From Chrysomallon squamiferum (Eukaryota > Mollusca > Gastropoda > Neomphalida > Peltospiridae): a stretch of 62,000 nt of DNA. The stretch spans positions 6,741,443-6,803,442 of the forward strand of contig CM022672.1 of NCBI GenBank assembly GCA_012295275.1. The letters are read 5' to 3'. Below the pieces are notes generated by a model. It did not search any database. It was not told the origin of the DNA and was given only the letters and a program-made list of their open reading frames with translations. Within the stretch, counting starts at the first letter, position 1. Each line of letters starts with the position of its first letter. Shown here piece by piece: positions 1 to 48,867 of this stretch. The translations under genes were made by a program, and so were the position numbers.

Positions 1-79
1 ACATTCACCGAGACCCGCCCAACGCTCGCCGACTTCCTGCTTCTGTTGTTCGCTGTGAGGACAGCCGCTAGGCAGCAGC
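1..79 (+). promoter_or_regulatory. 5' UTR / promoter-proximal end of the FABP gene
   Basis: The window opens in comparatively C+G-rich sequence directly before the FABP start codon. It holds an in-frame TGA at 56-58 and no splice acceptor is needed to explain the start. The promoter itself probably lies to the left of the window. Confidence 0.5.
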
Positions 80-33960
<33,881 letters not shown>

Positions 33961-34416
33961 TTAGCGGATTTCTTGGACACGTGCTCAAAACTTCCTGGTT
34001 GATGACGGATGACGGCAAACTTGTCGGTGTTGTATGCATGGCTGTCGTATTAATAATTATGACTATGCGTGTAGAAAACAGCTTTTGTTAATTTTATTGA
34101 AACCGTATTTTATTGAGAAGCAGAAGATAAAACGACGATTTTTCTTACGTTACTTAATGGTTTTGTTTTTGTTTTGTTTTTTTGTTTAATTAAATCTTAT
34201 ATATATATAAATATATATAAATTATTAAATATTCGTTTTTATTAAAAGTTATCGTTATATTTTGTATTTAAATCGCCAACTTGATATATGTATTTTTTTT
34301 TTTTTAAATTCTTTAAAATGGCGAACGTGGATAATAAAATTATTTTTTACAATTAGTAATAATTATAAGAAATGTGTCAAGAACAGAAAGTTGTTGTACT
34401 TTCTGTAAATTCTTTC

Positions 34417-34479
<63 letters not shown>

Positions 34480-34691
34480 ATCCGTTATTCTTAATTCGAA
34501 AATATCATCAAACTGAATTATATAGTAATTGCTAGAAAATGCCTTTAAGAAATTACGTTTTGTAAGAAATAAGATTTTCTCGTTTGCTTTCTGTTTTTTT
34601 TTTTTTTTTTTCTCTTAATTCTTAATTTCCGGTGGTCATGAAACTAATGACGAGAAGATATAATATATTGTAACTTTTATTATTAATGTTA

Positions 34692-34733
<42 letters not shown>

Positions 34734-36188
34734 TTTTTACTTCAGAAAGTTATGACACTGAAAGACACTTAGTAATGTAAGAAATCTGGGGGCTGTTATT
34801 AGAGTACGTTATACATTTTATTATTTTTGTCTTAATTTGTTTAAAAGGTCGTGTTCACGGCTTGCTAGTTCGTGTTTCTCACACTTAGATTTAACGAGCA
34901 ATGCTTTACATGACATAAACATAACTTTCGCTTGGAAAAGTATTTTGTATCATTGATTCCAGAAATCGGTAGCAGTTGTCATCAGTATGCTTAATTATAT
35001 ATTTGTTTTTAATTTCATTCGTATTTTTACAATTTTTTTTTTTTTTTTTTTAAATCACTGTTATGATTATATAACATTTTCCCTTTCAAAGGAATCTGTG
35101 TTTAATCAAAGTTAAAAATAAAGCTGTATTAAATGTGTTTAATCAAATGACGTTATTTGTTGACATGTCGCTGAAACAAAATTTTCATGCTTTGCGCGCC
35201 AAATCATTAAACTTAATGACATTCGCAGTACAGTACAGAATCTTATTCATTATGCATTAATAACATAATTCCCATGATTTTATGTCCGTAATATTCGTAA
35301 CTGTTTTCACAACACTGTTTGCATGTTCTTATTATTGCTAAAACATGTTTAAAACATCAACAAAACCATCTTTACACGTGATGTGTACTTTAACAACGTC
35401 TACTTAATTTGTTTACGAGATGAGCAAACCATAACTCTTGTAACAAAGATCGCAAATAAAATAACAGCCACAATTTCAAATTAATATTATCAAACGCATG
35501 AAATTTGTTACGAATTTTTGCTTTTTGGATCAGTTTTTAATATGGCTGATACCATACACTTTTCCGTTTGATCGTACGTGTGTGAGGTCAGATCAAACAG
35601 GTAAGCGAAATGTAACGGAAATCTGAAGAGCGACTTCCTGTTTACTTGCTGATATCGCCAGAAGAGAATAACAGGTCTCGATCTAATTGGAGGTAAAATT
35701 TCTGAAGTATAGCCTCGTTAACCAATGTTTATGCCTATATTAAAGCGTCGAATGACGGTGAGATACGGTTTGAGAAACTGTAGACTTCTTTTATAATATT
35801 TAATATAGACGATGTGACGAAAGTAGTTTATCGTGTTTTTGAAGATTTAAAAAAAATACAACATTATTTTATTAATAATAATAAACTTGAGAATAAAATT
35901 ATATTTTCAAATCTGAAATAAATTTCAGAATTGTGGCAGACCTTCTAAATTATATTATATTATATTATATTATATTCTATTATATAAAAGAAGAGAACAG
36001 AACAAAATAGAATAGGTAAAGAAGTATATTTTGATAACCTTTTAATCAGTGTCACGTCTTACATATTTTAATGGATCTAAAGATCTTGCCTACGCCTTCA
36101 TACGATTTCTTAGAGTTCCCGGTACAAGACATCTATTACGATGGAACTATATATATTTTGAAGCAAATAATAATAAAAAAAAATAATA

Positions 36189-36224
<36 letters not shown>

Positions 36225-36518
36225 ATAATTGATCTAATCAGTGCTGAAAGAAGTATAATTATTATAATACGGTTTTGGGTTTTTTTTTTTCGTTTGCTGT
36301 ATTTGTGCTCATATGATCAAAGCAATGTAATATTAACTATAACAATAACATTCAATTCCAGACTACTGTAACAACAACAACAGTAATAATAATAATAATA
36401 ATAGTAATAATAATAATCATAATAACAACAACAACAACAACAACAACTACAACAACAACAACAACAGTAATAATAACAACAATAATAAAAAACAAAATAT
36501 ACAATTTTCAGATTAGTT
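33961..36518. other. Convergent intergenic region
   Basis: Lies between the FABP stop (plus) and the stop of the unnamed minus-strand gene. It should contain both 3' UTRs. It holds TTA tracts (34418-34476, 34689-34731), a five-base TTATA repeat (about 35948-35985), a poly-A run (36191-36222) and an AAC/AAT tract (36369-36490) about 30 bases beyond the minus-strand stop. No gene is seen. Confidence 0.75.
34333..34338 (+). terminator. Candidate FABP polyadenylation signal AATAAA
   Basis: First canonical AATAAA downstream of the FABP stop, about 370 nt away. Another lies at 35117-35122. In such A+T-rich DNA the hexamer occurs often by chance, so this is only a candidate. Confidence 0.25.
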
Positions 36519-39310
<2,792 letters not shown>

Positions 39311-39604
39311 CTGAAACAAACATCTATAGCTCTAACAAACTAACGAACGAACAAACGAACAAACAAAACAACGATAGAACGAACAAACCAAAAAAAAAGC
39401 AGCAAATAAATAAATAAGCGTAACAACAAAAACAAAACGACAAATGTTCACTTCATCAAGACTTAAAGCAAAGCCGATAGCTCGAACAAACCAACAAAAT
39501 GATAATAAATTAATAAATATAATAAACGAAGAAATAATAAAAAAATTTAATTAATTAATGATGCTTTATCGATAACCGTTATTATTAGTGGTATATATAT
39601 ATAC
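39311..39604. other. Spacer between unnamed gene and satellite
   Basis: A+T-rich, with short AACA/AACG-type and AATA-type runs and a TATATATATACACAC junction at 39592-39608 that leads directly into the first satellite unit. No exon of either flanking gene was found in it. Confidence 0.7.
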
Positions 39605-42600
39605 ACACGGATTTTCAACTTTTGAAAATCGAATTTTTTCAAGTTTCGTTGAAAATGCTAGGGGTACCTTTTTCAAAGTGCAATAACTTTTTCTGTGCAC
39701 GTGGGAAAAATCGGGCGCACATACCCAAAAGTGGGGCAAGGGTTGCCCTACACGGGTGAAAAGTGCCGCACGCCCCACCCAAGGGGAACAACTCGTTTCC
39801 GACACGCTTTTTCAAACGCATTTTCTAAAGGTGCAGCACCTTTGGAAAATGTTGGAAACGATTTTGCCACACTCGCCCCGACGGCGCGCACCTTTTGCAC
39901 ACGTTGAAATATTTTTCCCGACCGCACGGAATAGTGCCACACGGATTTTCAACTTTTGAAAATCGAATTTTTTCAAGTTTCGTTGAAAATGCTAGGGGTA
40001 CCTTTTTCAAAGTGCAATAACTTTTTCTGTGCACGTGGGAAAAATCGGGCGGACGGGTGAAAATACCCCAACTCGTTGGGCACATATTTTGAAAATTTGC
40101 TCGTTTTTTTTCAAACGCAAAAGGGTTGCCCTACACGGGGGTGAAAAGTGCGCACGCCCCACCCAAGGGGAACAACTCGTTTCCGACACGTGCACAAAAA
40201 CGCACATATTTTTGAAAATTTGCTCGTTTTTTTTTCAAACGCATTTTCTAAAGGTGCAGCACCTTTGGAAAATGTTGGAAACGATTTTGCCACACCCCCG
40301 CCACGGCGCGCACCTTTTGCACACGTTGAAATATTTTTCCCGACCGCACGGAATAGTGCCACACGGATTTTCAACTTTTGAAAATCGAATTTTTTCAAGT
40401 TTCGTTGAAAATGCTAGGGGTACCTTTTTCAAAGTGCAATAACTTTTTCTGTGCACGTGGGAAAAATCGGGCGCACATACCCAAAAGTGGGGCAAGGGTT
40501 GCCCTACACGGGTGAAAAGTGCCGCACGCCCCACCCAAGGGGAACAACTCGTTTCCGACACGTGCACAAAAAACGCACATATTTTTGAAAATTTGCTCGT
40601 TTTTTTTTCAAACGCATTTTCTAAAGGTGCAGCACCTTTGGAAAATGTTGGAAACGATTTTGCCACACTCGCCCCGACGGCGCGCACCTTTTGCACACGT
40701 TGAAATATTTTTCCCGACCGCACGGAATAGTGCCACACGGATTTTCAACTTTTGAAAATCGAATTTTTTCAAGTTTCGTTGAAAATGCTAGGGGTACCTT
40801 TTTCAAAGTGCAATAACTTTTTCTGTGCACGTGGGAAAAATCGGGCGCACATAACCAAAAGTGGGGCAAGGGTTGCCCTACACGGGTGAAAAGTGCCGCC
40901 GCGCCCCCCCAAGGGGAACAACTCGTTTCCGACACGTGCACAAAAAACGCACATATTTTTGAAAATTTGCTCGTTTTTTTTTCAAACGCATTTTCTAAAG
41001 GTGCAGCACCTTTGGAAAATGTTGGAAACGATTTTGCCACACTCGCCCCGACGGCGCGCACCTTTTGCACACGTTGAAATATTTTTCCCGACCGCACGGA
41101 ATAGTGCCACACGGATTTTCAACTTTTGAAAATCGAATTTTTTCAAGTTTCGTTGAAAATGCTAGGGGTACCTTTTTCAAAGTGCAATAACTTTTTCTGT
41201 GCACGTGGGAAAAATCGGGCGCACATACCCAAAAAGTGGGCAAGGGTTGCCCTACACGGGTGAAAAGTGCCGCACGCCCCACCCAAGGGGAACAACTCGT
41301 TTCCGACACGTGCACAAAAAACGCACATATTTTTGAAAATTTGCTCGTTTTTTTTTCAAACGCATTTTCTAAAGGTGCAGCACCTTTGGAAAATGTTGGA
41401 AACGATTTTGCCACACTCGCCCCGACGGCGCGCACCTTTTGCACACGTTGAAATATTTTTCCCGACCGCACGGAATAGTGCCACACGGATTTTCAACTTT
41501 TGAAAATCGAATTTTTTCAAGTTTCGTTGAAAATGCTAGGGGTACCTTTTTCAAAGTGCAATAACTTTTTCTGTGCACGTGGGAAAAATCGGGCGCACAT
41601 ACCCAAAAGTGGGGCAAGGGTTGCCCTACACGGGTGAAAAGTGCCGCACGCCCCACCCAAGGGGAACAACTCGTTTCCGACACGTGCACAAAAAAACGCA
41701 TATTTTTGAAAATTTGCTCGTTTTTTTTTCAAACGCATTTTCTAAAGGTGCAGCACCTTTGGAAAATGTTGGAAACGATTTTGCCACACCTCGCCCCGAC
41801 GGCGCGCACCTTTTGCACACGTTGAAATATTTTTCCCGACCGCACGGAATAGTGCCACACGGATTTTCAACTTTTGAAAATCGAATTTTTCAAGTTTCGT
41901 TGAAAATGCTAGGGGTACCTTTTTCAAAGTGCAATAACTTTTTCTGTGCACGTGGGAAAAATCGGGCGCACATACCCAAAAGTGGGGCAAGGGTTGCCCT
42001 ACACGGGTGAAAAGTGCCGCGCGCCCCACCCAAGGGGAACAACTCGTTTCCGACACGTGCACAAAAAACGCACATATTTTTGAAAATTTGCTCGTTTTTT
42101 TTTCAAACGCATTTTCTAAAGGTGCAGCACCTTTGGAAAATGTTGGAAACGATTTTGCCACACTCGCCCCGACGGCGCGCACCTTTTGCACACGTTGAAA
42201 TATTTTTCCCGACCGCACGGAATAGTGCCACACGGATTTTCAACTTTTGAAAATCGAATTTTTTCAAGTTTCGTTGAAAATGCTAGGGGTACCTTTTTCA
42301 AAGTGCAATAACTTTTTTGTGCACGTGGGAAAAATCGGGCGCACATACCCAAAAAAAGGGGGCAAGGGTTGTACACACGGGTGAAAGTGCCGCCGCACGC
42401 CCCACCCAAGGGGAACAACTCGTTTCCGACACGTGCACAAAAAACGCACATATTTTTGAAAATTTGCTCTTTTTTTTTTCAAACGCATTTTCTAAAGGTG
42501 CAGCACCTTTGGAAAATGTTGGAAACGATTTTGCCACACTCGCCCCGACGGCGCGCACCTTTTGCACACGTTGAAATATTTTTCCCGACCGCACGGAATA

Positions 42601-44979
42601 GTGCCACACGGATTTTCAACTTTTGAAAATCGAATTTTTTCAAGTTTCGTTGAAAATGCTAGGGGTACCTTTTTCAAAGTGCAATAACTTTTTCTGTGCA
42701 CGTGGGAAAAATCGGGCGCACATACCCAAAAGTGGGGCAAGGGTTGCCCTACACGGGTGAAAAGTGCCGCACGCCCCACCCAAGGGGAACAACTCGTTTC
42801 CGACACGTGCACAAAAAACGCACATATTTTTGAAAATTTGCTCGTTTTTTTTTCAAACGCATTTTCTAAAGGTGCAGCACCTTTGGAAAATGTTGGAAAC
42901 GATTTTGCCACACTCGCCCCGACGGCGCGCACCTTTTGCACACGTTGAAATATTTTTCCCGACCGCACGGAATAGTGCCACACGGATTTTCAACTTTTGA
43001 AAATCGAATTTTTTCAAGTTTCGTTGAAAATGCTAGGGGTACCTTTTTCAAAGTGCAATAACTTTTTCTGTGCACGTGGGAAAAATCGGGCGCACATACC
43101 AAAAAAGTGGGGGGCAAGGGTTGCCCACACGGGTGAAAAGTGCCGCACGCCCCACCCAAAGGGGAACAACTCGTTTCCGACACGTGCACAAAAAAACGCA
43201 CATATTTTTTGAAAATTTGCTCGTTTTTTTTTCAAACGCATTTTCTAAAGGTGCAGCACCTTTGGAAAATGTTGGAAACGATTTTGCCACACTCGCCCCG
43301 ACGGCGCGCACCTTTTGCACACGTTGAAATATTTTTCCCGACCGCACGGAATAGTGCCACACGGATTTTCAACTTTGAAAATCGAATTTTTTTTCAAGTT
43401 TCGTTGAAAATGCTAGGGGTACCTTTTTTTCAAAGTGCAATAACTTTTTTTCTGTGCACGTGGGAAAAATCGGGCGCACATACCCAAAAGTGGGGCAAGG
43501 GTTGCCCTACACGGGTGAAAAGTGCCGCACGCCCCACCCAAGGGGAACAACTCGTTTCCGACACGTGCACAAAAAACGCACATATTTTTGAAAATTTGCT
43601 CGTTTTTTTTTCAAACGCATTTTCTAAAGGTGCAGCACCTTTGGAAAATGTTGGAAACGATTTTGCCACACTCGCCCCGACGGCGCGCACCTTTTGCACA
43701 CGTTGAAATATTTTTCCCGACCGCACGGAATAGTGCCACACGGATTTTCAACTTTTGAAAATCGAATTTTTTTCAAGTTTCGTTGAAAATGCTAGGGGTA
43801 CCTTTTTCAAAGTGCAATAACTTTTTCTGTGCACGTGGGAAAAATCGGGCGCACATACCCAAAAGTGGGGCAAGGGTTGCCCTACACGGGTGAAAAGTGC
43901 CGCACGCCCCCCCAAGGGGAACAACTCGTTTCCGACACGTGCACAAAAAACGCACATATTTTGAAAATTTTTCGTTTTCGTTTTTTTCAAACGCATTTTC
44001 TAAAGGTGCAGCACCTTTGGAAAATGTTGGAAACGATTTTGCCACACTCGCCCCGACGGCGCGCACCTTTTGCACACGTTGAAATATTTTTCCCGACCGC
44101 ACGGAATAGTGCCACACGGATTTTCAACTTTTGAAAATCGAATTTTTCAAGTTTCGTTGAAAATGCTAGGGGTACCTTTTTCAAAGTGCAATAACTTTTT
44201 CTGTGCACGTGGGAAAAATCGGGCGCACATACCCAAAAGTGGGGCAAGGGTTGCCCTACACGGGGTGAAAGTGCCGCCGCACCCCCCCACCCAAGGGGAA
44301 CAACTCGTTTCCGACACGTGCACAAAAAACGCACATATTTTTGAAAATTTGCTCGTTTTTTTTTCAAACGCATTTTCTAAAGGTGCAGCACCTTTGGAAA
44401 ATGTTGGAAACGATTTTGCACACACGCCCGCCCCCCGACGGCGCGCACCTTTTGCACACGTTGAAATATTTTTCCCGACCGCACGGAATAGTGCCACACG
44501 GATTTTCAACTTTTGAAAATCGAATTTTTTCAAGTTTCGTTGAAAATGCTAGGGGTACCTTTTTCAAAGTGCAATAACTTTTTCTGTGCACGTGGGAAAA
44601 ATCGGGCGCACATACCCAAAAGTGGGGCAAGGGTTGCCCTACACGGGTGAAAAGTGCCGCACGCCCCACCCAAGGGGAACAACTCGTTTCCGACACGTGC
44701 ACAAAAAACGCACATATTTTTGAAAATTTGCTCGTTTTTTTTTCAAACGCATTTTCTAAAGGTGCAGCACCTTTGGAAAATGTTGGAAACGATTTTGCCA
44801 CACTCGCCCCGACGGCGCGCACCTTTTGCACACGTTGAAATATTTTTCCCGACCGCACGGAATAGTGCCACACGGATTTTCAACTTTTGAAAATCGAATT
44901 TTTTCAAGTTTCGTTGAAAATGCTAGGGGTACCTTTTTCAAAGTGCAATAACTTTTTCTGTGCACGTGGAAAATCGGGC
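39605..44979. repeat. 374-bp tandem satellite array, 14 complete units plus a cut unit
   Basis: Monomer starts, counted at ACACGGATTTTC, are 39605, 39939, 40361, 40735, 41109, 41483, 41857, 42230, 42606, 42980, 43359, 43738, 44114, 44496 and 44870. Five units are exactly 374 bp in the central stretch; the two leftmost are 334 and 422 bp, and several right-hand ones 376-382 bp. Interior copies are nearly identical, whereas the left-edge copies are rearranged, as expected for homogenisation by unequal exchange. The array is clearly more C+G-rich than its surroundings. Each typical unit contains perfect short hairpins (AAAGGTGC-A-GCACCTTT; GGGCAA-GGG-TTGCCC) and two CACGTG sites. The right end is cut by the assembly gap, so total copy number is unknown. 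374 is not a multiple of three, so reading frames do not run through the array. Confidence 0.98.
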
Positions 44980-45179
44980 NNNNNNNNNNNNNNNNNNNNN
45001 NNNNNNNNNNNNNNNNNNNNNNNNNNNNNNNNNNNNNNNNNNNNNNNNNNNNNNNNNNNNNNNNNNNNNNNNNNNNNNNNNNNNNNNNNNNNNNNNNNNN
45101 NNNNNNNNNNNNNNNNNNNNNNNNNNNNNNNNNNNNNNNNNNNNNNNNNNNNNNNNNNNNNNNNNNNNNNNNNNNNNNN
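44980..45179. other. Assembly gap, 200 N
   Basis: Exactly 200 undetermined bases, a typical placeholder length for a gap of unknown size. The left side ends inside a satellite unit (110 bp into it); the right side is A+T-rich sequence leading to an SLC44 exon. Confidence 0.99.
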
Positions 45180-45534
45180 AATACTATTTGTCTGGATGAA
45201 AAAAGATATGTGCAGTAGATTACATTCTGTTAAAAAAATAATTTCTAATAATTGTTTGATGACTTTGGTATTTTGATTTTAAAAATGTCTTAATATGTGT
45301 GAATGAAACTGATTTAAAAAAAAAAATGAAATAAAAATACTTGTATAAAATGAATATTCATTTGAAATCATTAAGATTCTACTGGTTATAAACCATATAA
45401 AATAACTGAAAAGAAATATATGTTACCATCAGTAACATGTCTTTTAAATATTGAAAAACAAAATTGACAATCATCTGACAGTGACGCTTGTTATTATCAA
45501 TAAAGTTTACATTTAAAAATGTGACTAAAAAAAA

Positions 45535-45622
<88 letters not shown>

Positions 45623-45708
45623 TTTGTTACTGAATTTATTAATTTTTAAACCACTTTTAAATTAAGAGAAGAGTGAAATATCAAAAATTAATAATGAAAT
45701 GAACTCAC
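45180..45708 (-). other. Partial SLC44-like intron next to the gap
   Basis: A+T-rich sequence downstream (in gene sense) of the last visible SLC44 exon. It holds a GA tract at 45541-45623 and no further exon. The donor of the 45709-45779 exon is at 45708-45707. Confidence 0.75.
45541..45623. repeat. (GA)n microsatellite near the gap
   Basis: About 83 bp of AG with one AAAG interruption. Confidence 0.97.
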
Positions 45709-45779
45709 CGACTGCCCCAGTCACCATCAGTTTACTGATGAACATTATGAAGTCAGCCACTCGGTCAAGAACGAAAGTC
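45709..45779 (-). CDS. SLC44: SLC44-like visible exon 18 (last before the gap)
   Basis: 71 nt, encodes [20 protein letters not shown] then GAV. It ends in phase 1 at a donor, so at least one more coding exon (normally carrying LNYYW...GFF...GMCVDTLFLCF) must follow but is not in the window. Confidence 0.95.
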
Positions 45780-46469
45780 CTGAACAAAAATAAAAAATAA
45801 AACACTGTAAGGGAAAAATGGTCACTTAATGTCATTACGCCAAAAAAAGAGGAATATAGCTGGAAATATCTCGTATTTTTATTAAAACATTTGTTATTTT
45901 ACTACTGATAAACAGATTTTCAATAAGGAAAGGAGATAAATTGCATCTGCAGTCACAGACTCCATTCTTGTACATTATTGAACTGTTATCATAATATCTG
46001 TAATTTTTTATCTCTTGCAACAGGGTCAGTATTTCATGATGAAATTTAATCATTTCTAATGGTGTTATTAAGTGTTATGGTAATTTCCACAAAAAGAAGT
46101 AAAGTATGTATCAGCTTATCTACTAATGATTTTATGGACTTGTGAAAATGTGTGTAGATTCAGTGTGGGTAACTATCAGAGAACTGCTGAATGAGATCTC
46201 ACCTGATTATGTTTCTCATAATGAGGAAAAATCCTTCTTTGGCTGCGGTGCAGAAATTCATACCATAGATTGCAGTCTGAAATGAAAACATTGGTTTCAT
46301 TAAATTATATACAAATTACATTTTTATGAATTTTCTTCCTATTTTAATACATTTGTTTTCCACTAAAAATTTCATTTCAAAAACAACTTTAATAATAATA
46401 ATAAGAAGAAGACTGATGATGATGATGATGATAATAATAATTTAATTATAATAATTATAATAATAATAA

Positions 46470-46508
<39 letters not shown>

Positions 46509-47447
46509 ATACAAATAACCTTTTAATGAAGAGTTAAGATTTTGTAAAGAAGATTATAAATAAAACCAAGGATCTTAGAACAAGTTTAGAAAAATGCAGA
46601 TGAAATAACAGAAATGAAAATTTTCGGCTGATTCTGTATAAAAACAAAGAGTTGTACTGAGCAGCTTTAGAACTGAAATGATTCACACGGGCTATACCAC
46701 TTTGTCACTAGCGAATCTTATTAATGTACACCACTATATCATTCAGTTTCAACTTCAATATATTTTATTTAAATAACCCATTCATTATTTAAATGCATAT
46801 AATCCCAGTTTATGTATTTAAATAAAATAAACTTACCATAATGTAAGCATTTTTATTAATAAACTTCAGTATTTTCTCCAGACACCAGAAACAGCATCTC
46901 ATACACCTGAAAATAAAAATAAACAAATACAAAATAAATATACAAAATAAATATATATATATATATATATATATAAAAATTTTAAAAATTTAAAATAAAT
47001 AAATGAAATGTATGTGTACATTAACCTTCCAGATTTTGTTTTATTGTAATTATATTATTCCTCCAAGAAATTACTGAATTCTTCAACTGTATTTAAATTG
47101 TCTGCTTAAATATTAAAAGTACTTACTTGACAACAAATTTTGCCACTGCATTCTCAGAACTCTTGAGTTTTCTGTCAAGGTATCCAAGGAAAGCTCGAAT
47201 GATCTGAATAATGGCAATAATCAGAGAGCCAAAGGCCAAAGTGCCCAAATGATACCTGAAAAAAAAGAGAATAATAATAAATAAATAAATATATAAATAA
47301 ATAAATAAATAAATAATAAAATAAAATAAACAAATAATAATAAGAAGAAGAAGAAGAAGAAGAAGAAAAAGAAGATCTAAAAATCTACAACTACATTTAT
47401 CAAAATTTTAAATATCTGATTATTATTATTGTTATTAATTATTATTA

Positions 47448-47502
<55 letters not shown>

Positions 47503-47524
47503 ATCATCATCATCATTATTGTTA

Positions 47525-47583
<59 letters not shown>

Positions 47584-48820
47584 TAATCTTCTGACAGTGA
47601 CAAAGAAAACTAAGATCAACACTAAGTAGGGAGATTAAAAAGTTAAGCAATGAAACAATTTGCATGATGCAGCATCACAAAATATTGCAGCAAACTGGAA
47701 GTTTATACATTCTTTACTGCAACTAATAATTCAAAATTACTTTCCTTGTTATTAAAATAATCTTTTAACTGCGCAAATGCATATTTCTTTTAAATGTTTT
47801 GTAAAAGATTTTTTTATATTTCTTACTCAACCTTTGTCTTAAAATCACACATCTTTTTTAAGTTCATTTATTTCATTCTTTGTTATAAAAATAATTTTCA
47901 AAAATAATTTTCTTTTTTTTTTTTTTACTTTAATTTGTTAATGATACTGGCTTCAAAGTAACACTTGAAACAACTGTCATTTATACACAATTATAAAAAA
48001 AAATAATAATAATTAAACAATTTAAAAAAGGAGAAACAGAAGTTTTAGCAACATCATCACCACACCTGAGAGATCTGTAAAAAGCCGATGCCAACGGTGT
48101 GGCTGGAATGTCTCGCGGTTTCTCGTAGGCCCAGTAATACGACGCGAACGCCCCAGCCAACGTCATCTGTCCCAGAGCGACAACGAAGTTCATGAGCCAG
48201 AAAAACATGAACAGCATGAACACCTGCATGTAAATTGTGTACCTGAAAGACAAAACATTTGTCTCACCATTGAATCCTTTAGACGTTTAAAAGTAAAGTT
48301 AAATAAACATCACTGGAGAACAATTTGTTTATTTTTATGTGATAGAATACTACAATATCAAAACAAAAAGAAAACACCTCACAAAAATCTCATATATTTT
48401 TTTTTACCTCTTCTAAATTTTTCTCTTAGCAATGTCAGACTATATATTTCTTAATGACAGAAACTCATAGCACAACTTTGTGTACTAAATGATAAGTAAA
48501 AAGAATCAGTCGTTATTTAATCAGCAAAAGAAGCAAACTTTACTAAGTTAATTCATTTTTAAATTCTTTTAGCTTTAATCAGTTTTGATAAAAAATAAAA
48601 AAAACTATAAAAAATTACTTACATTTATTGTTTAAAAATGCCAAAACATATTAATACTGCATACAGTAATATAAGCTATTAAAAGACAGAACATGAAATA
48701 AATGAGAAATCATTTGAAATCGGTACTTACTCATTTCCACCATATTTCACAAAATGACAAAGTCTGTCTTGGACATTTGTGTCCTGCAAAAAATAATTTA
48801 ATTATTTTGTCAATAAAGCT

Positions 48821-48867
<47 letters not shown>

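Noticed and set aside
39616-44965. Repeated open frames of 60-188 residues on both strands of the satellite
   Set aside because: They recur once per 374-bp monomer, shift frame between units because 374 is not divisible by three, and are broken by single-base indels. No domain was recognised; they are by-products of a stop-poor repeat.
39605-44979. CRISPR-like regular array
   Set aside because: Repeats are contiguous 374-bp monomers without unique spacers, in a eukaryotic genome.
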